This document shows, piece after piece, positions 49,659 through 57,867 of a stretch of DNA of 64,000 nt (positions within the stretch are counted from its first letter, which is position 1; each line of letters opens with the position of its first letter). Made by a program: the position numbers and the translations under genes. Source of the DNA: Aneurinibacillus uraniidurans (GTDB lineage Bacteria; Bacillota; Bacilli; Aneurinibacillales; Aneurinibacillaceae); the NCBI RefSeq assembly GCF_028471905.1, contig NZ_CP116902.1, forward strand, positions 1,214,501 through 1,278,500. The letters run 5' to 3'. The notes under the pieces are model-generated. The model had not been told where the DNA came from. It did not search any database and was given only the letters and a program-made list of their open reading frames with translations.

Positions 49659-49820
49659 ATGAGTGTACCGGAATTCGGTCTGAAGCGGAAATACACGTAT
49701 CAGGATTATCTCAGGTGGTCGGATGATGAACGATGGGAACTGATTGACGGTGTACCATACGCAATAAGTCTCGCACCTTTTGATGTTTGCTCAATTAAAA
49801 TTTATAGTAAGAGGGTATAA
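49659..49820 (+). pseudogene. Uma2-family (DUF820) endonuclease remnant, N-terminal fragment
   Basis: A 53-codon frame behind AGAGGTGAATGGT. Its first 40 residues read YTYQDYLRWSDDERWELIDGVPYA, whose ends match the Uma2 family start (YTYEDYL...ERWELIDGVPY). After LAP the family sequence stops and 13 unrelated residues lead to TAA. Intact Uma2 proteins are about 180-190 residues with a PD-(D/E)XK core, so the catalytic part is missing. Two bases after the stop, the next gene starts. A deletion or insertion joined the fragment to foreign DNA at about 49780 (inference). Confidence 0.75.
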
Positions 49821-49822
49821 AA

Positions 49823-50692
49823 ATGTCTGAAGATAGAAGAGTTGATAATACAACGGCTAAAAAAATTAGAGAGAGTCTACAAGCGGATTGTATAAACTGT
49901 TTTGGCCTATGTTGTACGGCGCTTAATATTGTTGCATCAAGTGACTTTGCAATGAATAAAGAAGCTGGCACACCGTGCTCTAATTTACAGTCTGATTTTC
50001 GCTGTCAAATTCACAGTCAGCTTAGAGAAAAAGGATGTAAGGGATGTACAGTATTTGATTGCTTAGGAGCTGGGCAAATGGTTTCCCAAGTTACGTTTAA
50101 TGGACAAGACTGGCGAGAAAATTCTGAGGTTGCCGAGAAAATGTTTCGTGTATTTCCAATTATGGAGCAGCTGTACGAAATGACTGCGTATATTGCAGAG
50201 GCATTATCCTATAAGGTTTCACGTTCGTTATATGACAAACTGAATGCACAGTTAGAACAATTACAGAGTGTAACGAAGCTTGACGCTGATGCGCTATTAT
50301 CATTAGATATAACCACTTATCGACTGCCTGTAAATGAATTGCTTTTAGAAACAAGTGAGCATATTCGCAATGACGTAATGGTAAAGACTTTCTCCGCTAA
50401 AAATACGCAAAAACGTAACTATAGAGGAATCGATTGGATTGGGAAAAAGCTAACTGGCAAAGATTTAAGAGCAGCTGATTTGAGAGGGGCATGTTTAATT
50501 GCTGCTAATATGCAAAATACGGACGTAAGAGGGGCCGATTTTATTGGCGCTGATTTACGTGATGCTGATTTAAGTGGGGCAAACCTTTCTACGAGTATGT
50601 TTCTAACTCAAATGCAAGTTAACTCAGCTAAAGGTGACAAACAAACAAGATTACCATCATACTTGCAACGACCATCTCATTGGACTGAATAA
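49823..50692 (+). CDS. Cys-cluster plus pentapeptide-repeat protein of unknown function
   Basis: A 289-residue protein in two parts. The N-terminal 85 residues hold nine Cys (23, 26, 30, 31, 52, 61, 72, 75, 80) in a CX2CX3CC...CX2CX4C layout like the YkgJ/UPF0153 metal-cluster type. The middle (about 90-200) is helical. Residues about 208-255 are pentapeptide repeats (ADLRGA, ADFIGA, ADLRDA, ADLSGA, ANLS), which should form a short quadrilateral beta helix. Base composition is visibly more AT-rich than that of neighbours and it follows a gene remnant, so transfer is likely. The function cannot be named. The ATG follows AAGAGGG. Confidence 0.8.
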   Translation: MSEDRRVDNTTAKKIRESLQADCINCFGLCCTALNIVASSDFAMNKEAGTPCSNLQSDFRCQIHSQLREKGCKGCTVFDCLGAGQMVSQVTFNGQDWRENSEVAEKMFRVFPIMEQLYEMTAYIAEALSYKVSRSLYDKLNAQLEQLQSVTKLDADALLSLDITTYRLPVNELLLETSEHIRNDVMVKTFSAKNTQKRNYRGIDWIGKKLTGKDLRAADLRGACLIAANMQNTDVRGADFIGADLRDADLSGANLSTSMFLTQMQVNSAKGDKQTRLPSYLQRPSHWTE

Positions 50693-50739
50693 TGCTGTGG
50701 GACATTCTTACAGGATGAAAATTATGAGTGAAAACAAGG

Positions 50740-50780
50740 AAAAAGCGCATGGATGTAGATCCACACGCTTTTTTATTTTT
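50740..50780 (+). terminator. Terminator after the pentapeptide gene
   Basis: AAAAAGCG...TGGAT pairs with ATCCA...CGCTTTTTT. Being A/T-flanked on both sides it may also serve the converging flippase gene. Confidence 0.8.
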
Positions 50781-50840
50781 TTAGTTAGTGTTTCAATCTT
50801 GGGTACGGAGTGTGCGAGGTTCCTGAAGCCAAGCACAGTG

Positions 50841-52820
50841 CTAATTCACATGACTTTTCTGCTCCTCCACATACGCCGGAACAATCCGGTAGCGGGACAG
50901 CATGCGATACACTTTCTGTGCCACGTTCGGGAAATAGCGAATATCATGTACATCAATGCCGCCAAGCCAGAATAAGGCTAGCGCATAGGCGGTCAGCGAA
51001 CATGCACCGATAACTGCCGCTTCGAGTCCAAAGAACAGGCGCTCTGGGATCGGGAGATGTGGTTGAACCGTAAACCCAAGCCAGATGATGCCGAGTCCGA
51101 TCACGGACAGAAGAAGCGAGGACAGCAGAAAACCGCGCCAGCGTTCCCCAAGAATCGCCAGCTTTGTATACTGATTAATCGCCCGAATATTGAGCGACAT
51201 AACAGCAATAAAGCAAAGTGATGTTGCCAGGATGATGCCGTAAATGCCGAACAGCGGAGCAAATACATAGTTACCCGCCAGCTTGACAAGCACGCCGATA
51301 ATGACATGGCGCATCGGCAAATCCGTGCGGCCAAGTCCTTGCAGAATGCCGGACGATGTCATCATCATGATCTGGAAAATCGTACCGATACATAAAGACC
51401 CGATAATAAATGCCGCTTTCAAGTAGGTAGCATCCGTATTTTTAAATAGCAGCCCGTTAATCGGATACGCTGCTACTGTCAAATACAGCGCCGCCGGAAC
51501 GCCCGTAATGAGCGCTACCCGCAGTGCCATCGAACTCATGCGCTGCACTTCCGCATGGTCGCGTCGCGAATACGCAGCCGATACGACCGGAATGATCGAT
51601 GAACTAAGCGCAATGGCGAGAATAATCGGCAGTCCAGCAAGCGACTGGGCGCTTCCGCCGAGAATCCCCACTGTATCCACCGCTTCATTGTACGCATGCA
51701 GCTGTTCTGTAAAGAAACGGAGCGGCACACAAGGTACATCCGTACCGGCAGCGAGTTGGAGTGGGCCGCCGAACGTTTTTCCGTTTAGTACAACGGGCTG
51801 GTTCATGACAAGAGTTGCTTTGACCGGACCACGCTCATAAAAGGCTCGCTGGTGGTTTTTATCCCAGACAAGATCGGCGCCCATCGCGACGCTCGCTTCC
51901 TCAAGCGGAATCATCGTCGTGTTGTTCTTGTACAAATACGGCGCGATTGGCAGTGTAATCTCTTTACCACCGATTATGGCATCCGTATGTTTTAACGTCA
52001 CCGATATGCGCTCGTTCTGCGGGGTTAGAAGCCGCAGGGACGTAGACGAATCGATAAAGTATAAAAGCGGTACCGCCATCGCAGAAATCGTGATAGGCAG
52101 GGACAGACGCAGCATCTTGCCATAAATTTGGCGGTATGTGAGTTTTTTATAGTTTTTTTGTTCGGACACTCTTTTCTTCTGATCCGGGCGGTGTTTTTTA
52201 TAGAAATATATCATGACCGCTACCGCTGCGACACTTCCCATCACAGCACCGAATGAAGCACCTGCTACGGCTACATCTTTGTTATATCCATAATGCAGCA
52301 GAATAAGCGGCAGGGCGACAGCCGTTGCCACGCGGAGGATTTGCTCCATCACCTGGGAAAGCCCGGTCGGCTGCATGAATTGCTGACCCTGGAAATATCC
52401 GCGCATAATCGCAATGAGTGGGAAGAGAAGCATCGCCGGGGCAATTGCTTTGATTGCCAGCTCTGCCTGCGGTGCTAAGGCATATTCCGCATAATACGGT
52501 GCGATTACGATCATAAATAGAAACATCACGACACCGGTAACGAGCGCAAAATTTCGCGCCGCCTTATACGTCTGATGTGCTTCATGATACTGGCCAACCG
52601 CCGTATATTCCGAAATCTGCTTGCTCAGTGCGCTCGGAACGCCCAATGTTGCAATGATCAGGAGCATACTGTAGACGTTATAGGAGATCGTGTACAGTGT
52701 CATCCCATCGTTGCCCATAATGTGCTGTAATGGTACGCGCTGTCCAACACCGAGCACACGCGATACAATCGCTGCTACCGTTAGAATGAGTGTTCCTTTC
52801 AAAAATGAGTTTTTTGACAT
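50841..52820 (-). CDS. MurJ/YtgP-type lipid flippase with an inserted extracytoplasmic stalk-like domain
   Basis: A 659-residue MOP superfamily protein. The N-lobe (about 1-210) matches MurJ/YtgP: SRVLGVGQRVP, ATLGVPSALSKQISEY and MRGYFQGQQFMQPTGLSQVMEQILRV are represented. The C-lobe resumes with GGSAQSLAGLPIILAIALSSSIIPVVSAAYSRRD. Between them, after the seventh helix (PLLYFIDSSTSLRLL), about 110 residues (270-382) are inserted. These read as two copper-amine-oxidase-N/stalk half repeats: IPLEEASVAMGADLVWD and VPLRFFTEQL are the hallmark segments. With an inside N-terminus this loop faces outward. The usual length is about 540. It lies 10 bases after rqcH and is probably co-transcribed. It should flip lipid II or a related polyprenyl lipid (inference). 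Confidence 0.85.
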   Translation of the reverse strand: MSKNSFLKGTLILTVAAIVSRVLGVGQRVPLQHIMGNDGMTLYTISYNVYSMLLIIATLGVPSALSKQISEYTAVGQYHEAHQTYKAARNFALVTGVVMFLFMIVIAPYYAEYALAPQAELAIKAIAPAMLLFPLIAIMRGYFQGQQFMQPTGLSQVMEQILRVATAVALPLILLHYGYNKDVAVAGASFGAVMGSVAAVAVMIYFYKKHRPDQKKRVSEQKNYKKLTYRQIYGKMLRLSLPITISAMAVPLLYFIDSSTSLRLLTPQNERISVTLKHTDAIIGGKEITLPIAPYLYKNNTTMIPLEEASVAMGADLVWDKNHQRAFYERGPVKATLVMNQPVVLNGKTFGGPLQLAAGTDVPCVPLRFFTEQLHAYNEAVDTVGILGGSAQSLAGLPIILAIALSSSIIPVVSAAYSRRDHAEVQRMSSMALRVALITGVPAALYLTVAAYPINGLLFKNTDATYLKAAFIIGSLCIGTIFQIMMMTSSGILQGLGRTDLPMRHVIIGVLVKLAGNYVFAPLFGIYGIILATSLCFIAVMSLNIRAINQYTKLAILGERWRGFLLSSLLLSVIGLGIIWLGFTVQPHLPIPERLFFGLEAAVIGACSLTAYALALFWLGGIDVHDIRYFPNVAQKVYRMLSRYRIVPAYVEEQKSHVN

Positions 52821-52830
52821 TGTTTATTCC

Positions 52831-54555
52831 TCAAGACGTTGTAGTTTTCGTACGGGTTAGATCGCGCAGCACAGTATCATCTGGCGTAATGAACAGCGTT
52901 TTTTGCTGTTCATAAATGACAAAGCCCGGCTTTGAGCCTTTTGGTTTTTTGACGTGGCGCACAAGCGTATAGTCAACGGGCACCTGGCTTGATTGCCGTG
53001 CTTTGCTGTGGTACGCCGCAAGCATCGCTGCTTCGGCAAGTGTGGCATCTCCGAACTCGGTGCTGCGAATGACGACATGAGAACCTGGAATATCTTTCGT
53101 ATGCAGCCATGTATCAGTTGGCGCTGCAAGTCGGTTCGTCAAGTACTCGTTTTGCTTGTTGTTTTTGCCAAGGTATATCTCAATGCCCTCACTGGATGTA
53201 TACCGTTCGAGTATCGGATGTTTCGTTTTTGGCTTCCGATTACGACTTGGACGAGCACGGAGATAACCTTCCTCAGTCAACTCGTCACGAATTTCTTCAA
53301 TATCCGCTAATCCTGCACTTTCCACCTGCTGGATGATCATATCCAGATAGCGGACTTCTTCTTCGGCACTTGCGATTTGTTCATCCAGGATTGCCAGACT
53401 GTTTTTAGCCTTTGTGTATTTTTTGAAATACATCTGGGCATTCTCGGACGGTGTCAGTCTTGGGTCAAGTGAAATCGTTAGCTCTGGTGAACCATCCTCA
53501 TAGTAATTCAACACCGTCACGTCTGTTTGCCCGCGTTCCATCTGATAAATGTTGGCGGTAATCAGCTCGCCGTACCGCTGATACACATGCGCATCTTCCG
53601 CCTGACGCTTCGTTTCTTTCAGCTTTTCGATCTTTTTCACATTTTTATCGCGTTCATTGCTTACGAGTCGCAGCAAATCGTGCATGCGCTGTTTGACCGT
53701 ATCGCGCTCAGCTTTGCCATGATAGAAAGCTTCGAGGCAGGTACTCATAGAATCAAACGTTTCTGCCATACCTTGCAGATGGGTAAGCGGGACGGCCGAG
53801 AAGTACTCTTTTGTTTCTGTTCGGACAATCGTTGGCGTGTACAGATGTGCATCTACATCCTTCATGACAGAGCGAAACGCATTCCAAAGTGCGTCTGCGG
53901 TTGGCAACCCTGTGCGGTGCAGGATTTCAGTTGCAACAAGCGGACTCATACCGGCGAAGGAGCTGATAAGCTGTTTGTCCAGCTTTCCCTCATTAAATTT
54001 CATGCGTACAAGAAACTCATGTTCAGATGCTTCAAGAGGATTGAGTTTATCTTGCGGCGGCGGTGGCAAATAGGGCCGACCCGGAAGAACGACCCGGTAA
54101 CGGCTGACGGAAGGTGTGACATGATGCAGTCCATCATGGATGAGCCCTGTTTCCGGGTCCAGGAGGATCAGGTTACTATGCCGCCCCATAATTTCGAGCA
54201 CAATACGTTTGGCGCGATCATCACCTAATTCGTCGCGGCCGCGCACATCGATATGTACAATCCGTTCCATGTCCACCTGACGGATGGACTCAATGACGGC
54301 TCCTTCACAATATTTGCGGAGCAGCATGCAGAACATTGGCGCTTCAAGCGGATTCTGATACGCTGCGGTTGTCAGATGAAGACGGGGAAAACTCAGGCTC
54401 GCCGACAGCAGAAGGCGGACGCTGCCGCTGCGCGTGCGAATTTGCATCACGATGTCTGTATCGGTCGGCTGGTGGATTTTTGCGATCCGCGAGCCAGCCA
54501 GCTTCTCATTCAGCTCGTGTGTCACTGCACGCGTGACAATGCCGTCAAAAGCCAT
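52831..54555 (-). CDS. rqcH: Ribosome quality control factor RqcH (NFACT family, FbpA/YloA)
   Basis: A 574-residue NFACT protein: NFACT-N (about 1-170, starting MAFDGIVTRAVTHELNEKL), a helix-hairpin-helix part, a long coiled coil (about 285-430) and the C-terminal NFACT-R domain (about 450-555) with GSHVVIRSTEFGD. RqcH binds 60S/50S-peptidyl-tRNA complexes and recruits Ala-tRNA to add alanine tails. At the position of the Asp-Arg pair needed for tailing in B. subtilis (97-98) this protein has Glu97-Arg98 in VDMERIV. Fibronectin binding, the older name, is a side property in some species. It is divergent from the winged-helix gene at 54696. Confidence 0.92.
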   Translation of the reverse strand: MAFDGIVTRAVTHELNEKLAGSRIAKIHQPTDTDIVMQIRTRSGSVRLLLSASLSFPRLHLTTAAYQNPLEAPMFCMLLRKYCEGAVIESIRQVDMERIVHIDVRGRDELGDDRAKRIVLEIMGRHSNLILLDPETGLIHDGLHHVTPSVSRYRVVLPGRPYLPPPPQDKLNPLEASEHEFLVRMKFNEGKLDKQLISSFAGMSPLVATEILHRTGLPTADALWNAFRSVMKDVDAHLYTPTIVRTETKEYFSAVPLTHLQGMAETFDSMSTCLEAFYHGKAERDTVKQRMHDLLRLVSNERDKNVKKIEKLKETKRQAEDAHVYQRYGELITANIYQMERGQTDVTVLNYYEDGSPELTISLDPRLTPSENAQMYFKKYTKAKNSLAILDEQIASAEEEVRYLDMIIQQVESAGLADIEEIRDELTEEGYLRARPSRNRKPKTKHPILERYTSSEGIEIYLGKNNKQNEYLTNRLAAPTDTWLHTKDIPGSHVVIRSTEFGDATLAEAAMLAAYHSKARQSSQVPVDYTLVRHVKKPKGSKPGFVIYEQQKTLFITPDDTVLRDLTRTKTTTS

Positions 54556-54695
54556 GTGATCACCTCATTAATGATTATAAAATTGCCATCTCTTTATTGT
54601 GCCAAGAGCGGCGCGAACATGCAAGGCGCGATTTGGAAAAAATGCTGGATAGGGAGTGCAATGTTAGCTCATGCTTCTAGCAAGGAGGGATTTTG

Positions 54696-54941
54696 ATGAG
54701 CAGGCAGCTTAAAAAACGGATTTTACAGCATTTTATGCGGGGACGCATCCCAGATAGTAAAGCAGTCGGAGTGGATGATGTCGAATTCGGGCAGGCCATT
54801 GAAGATCTAGCGGAAGAGAGACTGCTATCTGACGTTGTAGTGCAACGGGGCGGGAGCGGGAACCGCGTACTTCAGACGTTTCTGGATGAAGCATCTATAA
54901 CAGAGGCGGGCGAGAAGTACGCGCAGAATGAAATAGAATAA
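54696..54941 (+). CDS. Small YjcQ-like winged-helix protein
   Basis: An 81-residue protein with an N-terminal helical region (LKKRILQHFMRG), a middle part DDVEFGQAIEDLAEERLL and a C-terminal ASITEAGEKYAQNE. The last segment, an Ile-Thr-x-x-Gly-x-x-Tyr pattern, resembles the end of YjcQ-type winged helices from Bacilli and their phages. Family assignment is tentative. The ATG at 54696 has AAGGAGGG eight bases upstream; the TTG three bases earlier is less likely. The gene is alone between divergent rqcH and its own terminator. Confidence 0.65.
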   Translation: MSRQLKKRILQHFMRGRIPDSKAVGVDDVEFGQAIEDLAEERLLSDVVVQRGGSGNRVLQTFLDEASITEAGEKYAQNEIE

Positions 54942-54950
54942 CGAAGCAGT

Positions 54951-54991
54951 AAGGGGCTATCTCTACAACGTATAGAGACTAGCCTTTTTTG
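54951..54991 (+). terminator. Terminator after the small winged-helix gene
   Basis: GGGCTATCTCTA pairs with TAGAGACTAGCC around CAACG-TA, followed by TTTTTTG. The stem shares the GCTnTCTC pattern with two other terminators in the window. Confidence 0.85.
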
Positions 54992-55120
54992 TTTGCTGAA
55001 ACAGGACGATTCACTTCGAATCTTTAAGAGGAAAGAAAGAGATAGCCTGTCATTTTTTAGAGCTTGTCAGAATATAGTAGGGTTGAATACTACACCGGAC
55101 GGAGCAAAGGAGGCGCTTGA

Positions 55121-57865
55121 ATGAGTGGGCAGCATTATTGGTTCAGTTATACAGACGAAGAATTGGCCGGGATTCTCAAGACAGATACCCGGCAAGGACT
55201 AACAAGCACAGAAGCGCAGGAGAGACTTGCAACGATTGGGGTAAACGAACTAGCAGATAAGGAGAAACCATCCCTGCTATTGTTGTTCCTCGGACAGTTT
55301 AAAGACTTTATGGTACTTGTGCTGCTGGCAGCAACATTAATTTCGGGCTTCCTCGGGGAATACGTAGACGCCATTGCCATTATTTCGATTGTGTTGATTA
55401 ACGGGATTCTCGGATTTATCCAGGAGTTTCGAGCCGAACGTTCGCTTTCTGCACTTAAAGAATTGACCGCTCCGATGGCGTATTGCATCCGGGATGGGGA
55501 GCTAGCACATATTCCGGCACGAGAGCTGGTGCCGGGCGATATTATTTATCTGGAAAGCGGAGATCGTATTCCGGCCGATGTTCGTTTTTTATCTGCCAAT
55601 GGGCTGCACATCGAAGAATCTACCTTAACCGGGGAGTCAGTACCGGTTATGAAACGAGCGACTGTCCTGCGGCACGAAGCTCTTCCGCTTGGCGATCAGG
55701 AGAATATCGGTTTTATGGGGACGATGGTGACGGCTGGAACCGGATATGCGGTCGTGTTAACAACTGGAATGATGACAGAAATGGGGAAAATCGCTCATCT
55801 TATCCAGACGACTGAATCGCTGCAGACTCCCCTGCAGTTGAAGCTTGAGCAGCTAGGCAAAGTGCTTATCGTAGTCGCGCTGCTTCTGACGGCTGTTGTA
55901 GTTGGGACGGGCATTCTGCACGGACAGAATGCGTATGATATGTTCCTGGCGGGTGTGAGCCTGGCGGTAGCGGCGATTCCAGAAGGATTGCCTGCGATTG
56001 TGACCGTAGCGCTCGCGCTTGGGGTACAGCGGATGATTAAACGTCGGGCGATTGTCCGCAAGCTGCCATCGGTTGAGACACTGGGTAGTGCGAGTGTAAT
56101 CTGTTCCGATAAAACGGGAACCTTGACGCAGAACAAAATGACGGTGACACATATCTGGATGGAAGATGGCGTAGTCGAAATAAGTGGGACCGGATACGAA
56201 CCACAGGGCGAATTTCTTACTGGACAGCGGGCGATGCGGGCACAGGCGAATCCGACGTTGTATAAGCTCCTTCAGTTCGGAGTTTTATGCAACAACGCGA
56301 GGCTTGCGCAGGAGAAAGCAGAAAAGAAGGGAATTCTTCGTCGTGCGACAGAAGAGTGGGTGGTGAACGGAGACCCGACAGAAGGGGCATTACTCGTTGT
56401 GGGCGGCAAGGCCGGGCTTACGCAGGATTCGCTTGCGCAAACATGGACACGCATCAAGGAGTTCCCGTTTGATTCTACGCGAAAAATGATGTCGGTTGTC
56501 GTTGAGGATGCGTACCGCAAGCGTGTTGTCATTACGAAAGGGGCGCCGGATGTTCTGCTATCACGCTGTACGCATATTTTATGGAAAGGGCAGGCGGTAG
56601 CACTTACGCCAGCGCTGCGCCGGCAAATCTCATATGCGAATGAAGCTTTGGCCAAGCAGGCGCTTCGTGTGCTAGCGCTCGCGTATCGAGATGTGCACGG
56701 CAAGGAAATACCGGCAACCGATACGTCAGCGGAACGTCAGCTTGTGTTTGTTGGATTGACAGGCATGATTGATCCGCCACGAGAAGAGGTACGGGACGCG
56801 ATCCAGAAGTGCCGTCAGGCTGGAATCAAAACGGTTATGATTACAGGCGACCATCAGACGACAGCGGAAGCCATTGCTGGACAGCTCGGTATCCTTCCGG
56901 CGGGCGGGTTGACAGTAAATGGACAGGATTTATATAATATGTCCGATAGTGAGTTCGATTCAATTGCAGACAATGTATATGTGTATGCACGCGTATCGCC
57001 GGAGCATAAGCTTAGAATCGTCAAGGCGCTTCAGAAGAGAGGGCATGTAGTGGCGATGACAGGCGACGGAGTGAACGATGCCCCGGCAATTAAGGCGGCA
57101 GACATCGGCATTGCAATGGGGATAACGGGAACGGATGTAACGAAAGAAGCGGCTGCACTCGTGCTTGCCGACGACAATTTTGCCACGATCGAAGCGGCCA
57201 TTGAAGAAGGAAGGACGATTTACGATAACATTCGCAAATTCATTCGGTATCTGCTGGCCTCAAATGTCGGTGAGATCATGGTTATGTTTTTTGCGATGCT
57301 CGCCGGACTTCCGCTACCGCTTGTGCCGGTACAAATTTTGTGGGTCAATCTCGTAACCGATGGGCTTCCCGCGTTAGCACTCGGTGTCGATCAGCCGGAA
57401 GAAGCGACGATGAAGCGTCCACCGCGCTCGCGGACGGAGAACGTGTTTGCCCGTGGCTTAGCGTGGAAAATCATCTCACGTGGTGTATTGATTGGTGCAT
57501 CCACGCTGGCGGCTTTCTGGATCACGCTGCTTGCACATCCAGATGAGCTGATCCGTGCCCAGACGGTAGGATTTGCTACACTTGTTATGGCGCAGCTGAT
57601 TCATGTGTTTGACTGCCGGAGCGAGATTTCGATCTTTAGTCGCAACCCGTTGCAAAACAAATACCTGGTGTTGGCAGTTCTGTCATCTGTCCTGCTTGTG
57701 CTTCCGGTGATATATCTTCCGGCGCTGCAGCCGATTTTTAGCACGGTGGCACTTACGGGCACAGAATGGGGGCTTGTTCTTCTGCTTGGCGGACTTCCGA
57801 CATTTGCAACCGGCATATTTTCGCTGATGTTTGTCCGTTCCGGTAAACAGAGAAGGGTGAGATAA
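55121..57865 (+). CDS. P-type Ca2+-transporting ATPase (YloB-like)
   Basis: A 914-residue P2A ATPase. It has an N-terminal cation-ATPase domain, LTGESVPV in the actuator domain, PEGLPAIVTVALALG in helix M4, DKTGTLTQNK with the phosphorylated Asp330, TGDGVNDAPA in the hinge, and a C-terminal block of six helices containing the NLVTDGLPALALGVD segment of M6. These residues match SERCA-type calcium pumps, and B. subtilis YloB at the same locus is a sporulation-linked calcium ATPase. ATG at 55121 follows AAAGGAGG. dapF begins two bases after the stop. Confidence 0.94.
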   Translation: MSGQHYWFSYTDEELAGILKTDTRQGLTSTEAQERLATIGVNELADKEKPSLLLLFLGQFKDFMVLVLLAATLISGFLGEYVDAIAIISIVLINGILGFIQEFRAERSLSALKELTAPMAYCIRDGELAHIPARELVPGDIIYLESGDRIPADVRFLSANGLHIEESTLTGESVPVMKRATVLRHEALPLGDQENIGFMGTMVTAGTGYAVVLTTGMMTEMGKIAHLIQTTESLQTPLQLKLEQLGKVLIVVALLLTAVVVGTGILHGQNAYDMFLAGVSLAVAAIPEGLPAIVTVALALGVQRMIKRRAIVRKLPSVETLGSASVICSDKTGTLTQNKMTVTHIWMEDGVVEISGTGYEPQGEFLTGQRAMRAQANPTLYKLLQFGVLCNNARLAQEKAEKKGILRRATEEWVVNGDPTEGALLVVGGKAGLTQDSLAQTWTRIKEFPFDSTRKMMSVVVEDAYRKRVVITKGAPDVLLSRCTHILWKGQAVALTPALRRQISYANEALAKQALRVLALAYRDVHGKEIPATDTSAERQLVFVGLTGMIDPPREEVRDAIQKCRQAGIKTVMITGDHQTTAEAIAGQLGILPAGGLTVNGQDLYNMSDSEFDSIADNVYVYARVSPEHKLRIVKALQKRGHVVAMTGDGVNDAPAIKAADIGIAMGITGTDVTKEAAALVLADDNFATIEAAIEEGRTIYDNIRKFIRYLLASNVGEIMVMFFAMLAGLPLPLVPVQILWVNLVTDGLPALALGVDQPEEATMKRPPRSRTENVFARGLAWKIISRGVLIGASTLAAFWITLLAHPDELIRAQTVGFATLVMAQLIHVFDCRSEISIFSRNPLQNKYLVLAVLSSVLLVLPVIYLPALQPIFSTVALTGTEWGLVLLLGGLPTFATGIFSLMFVRSGKQRRVR

Positions 57866-57867
57866 AC

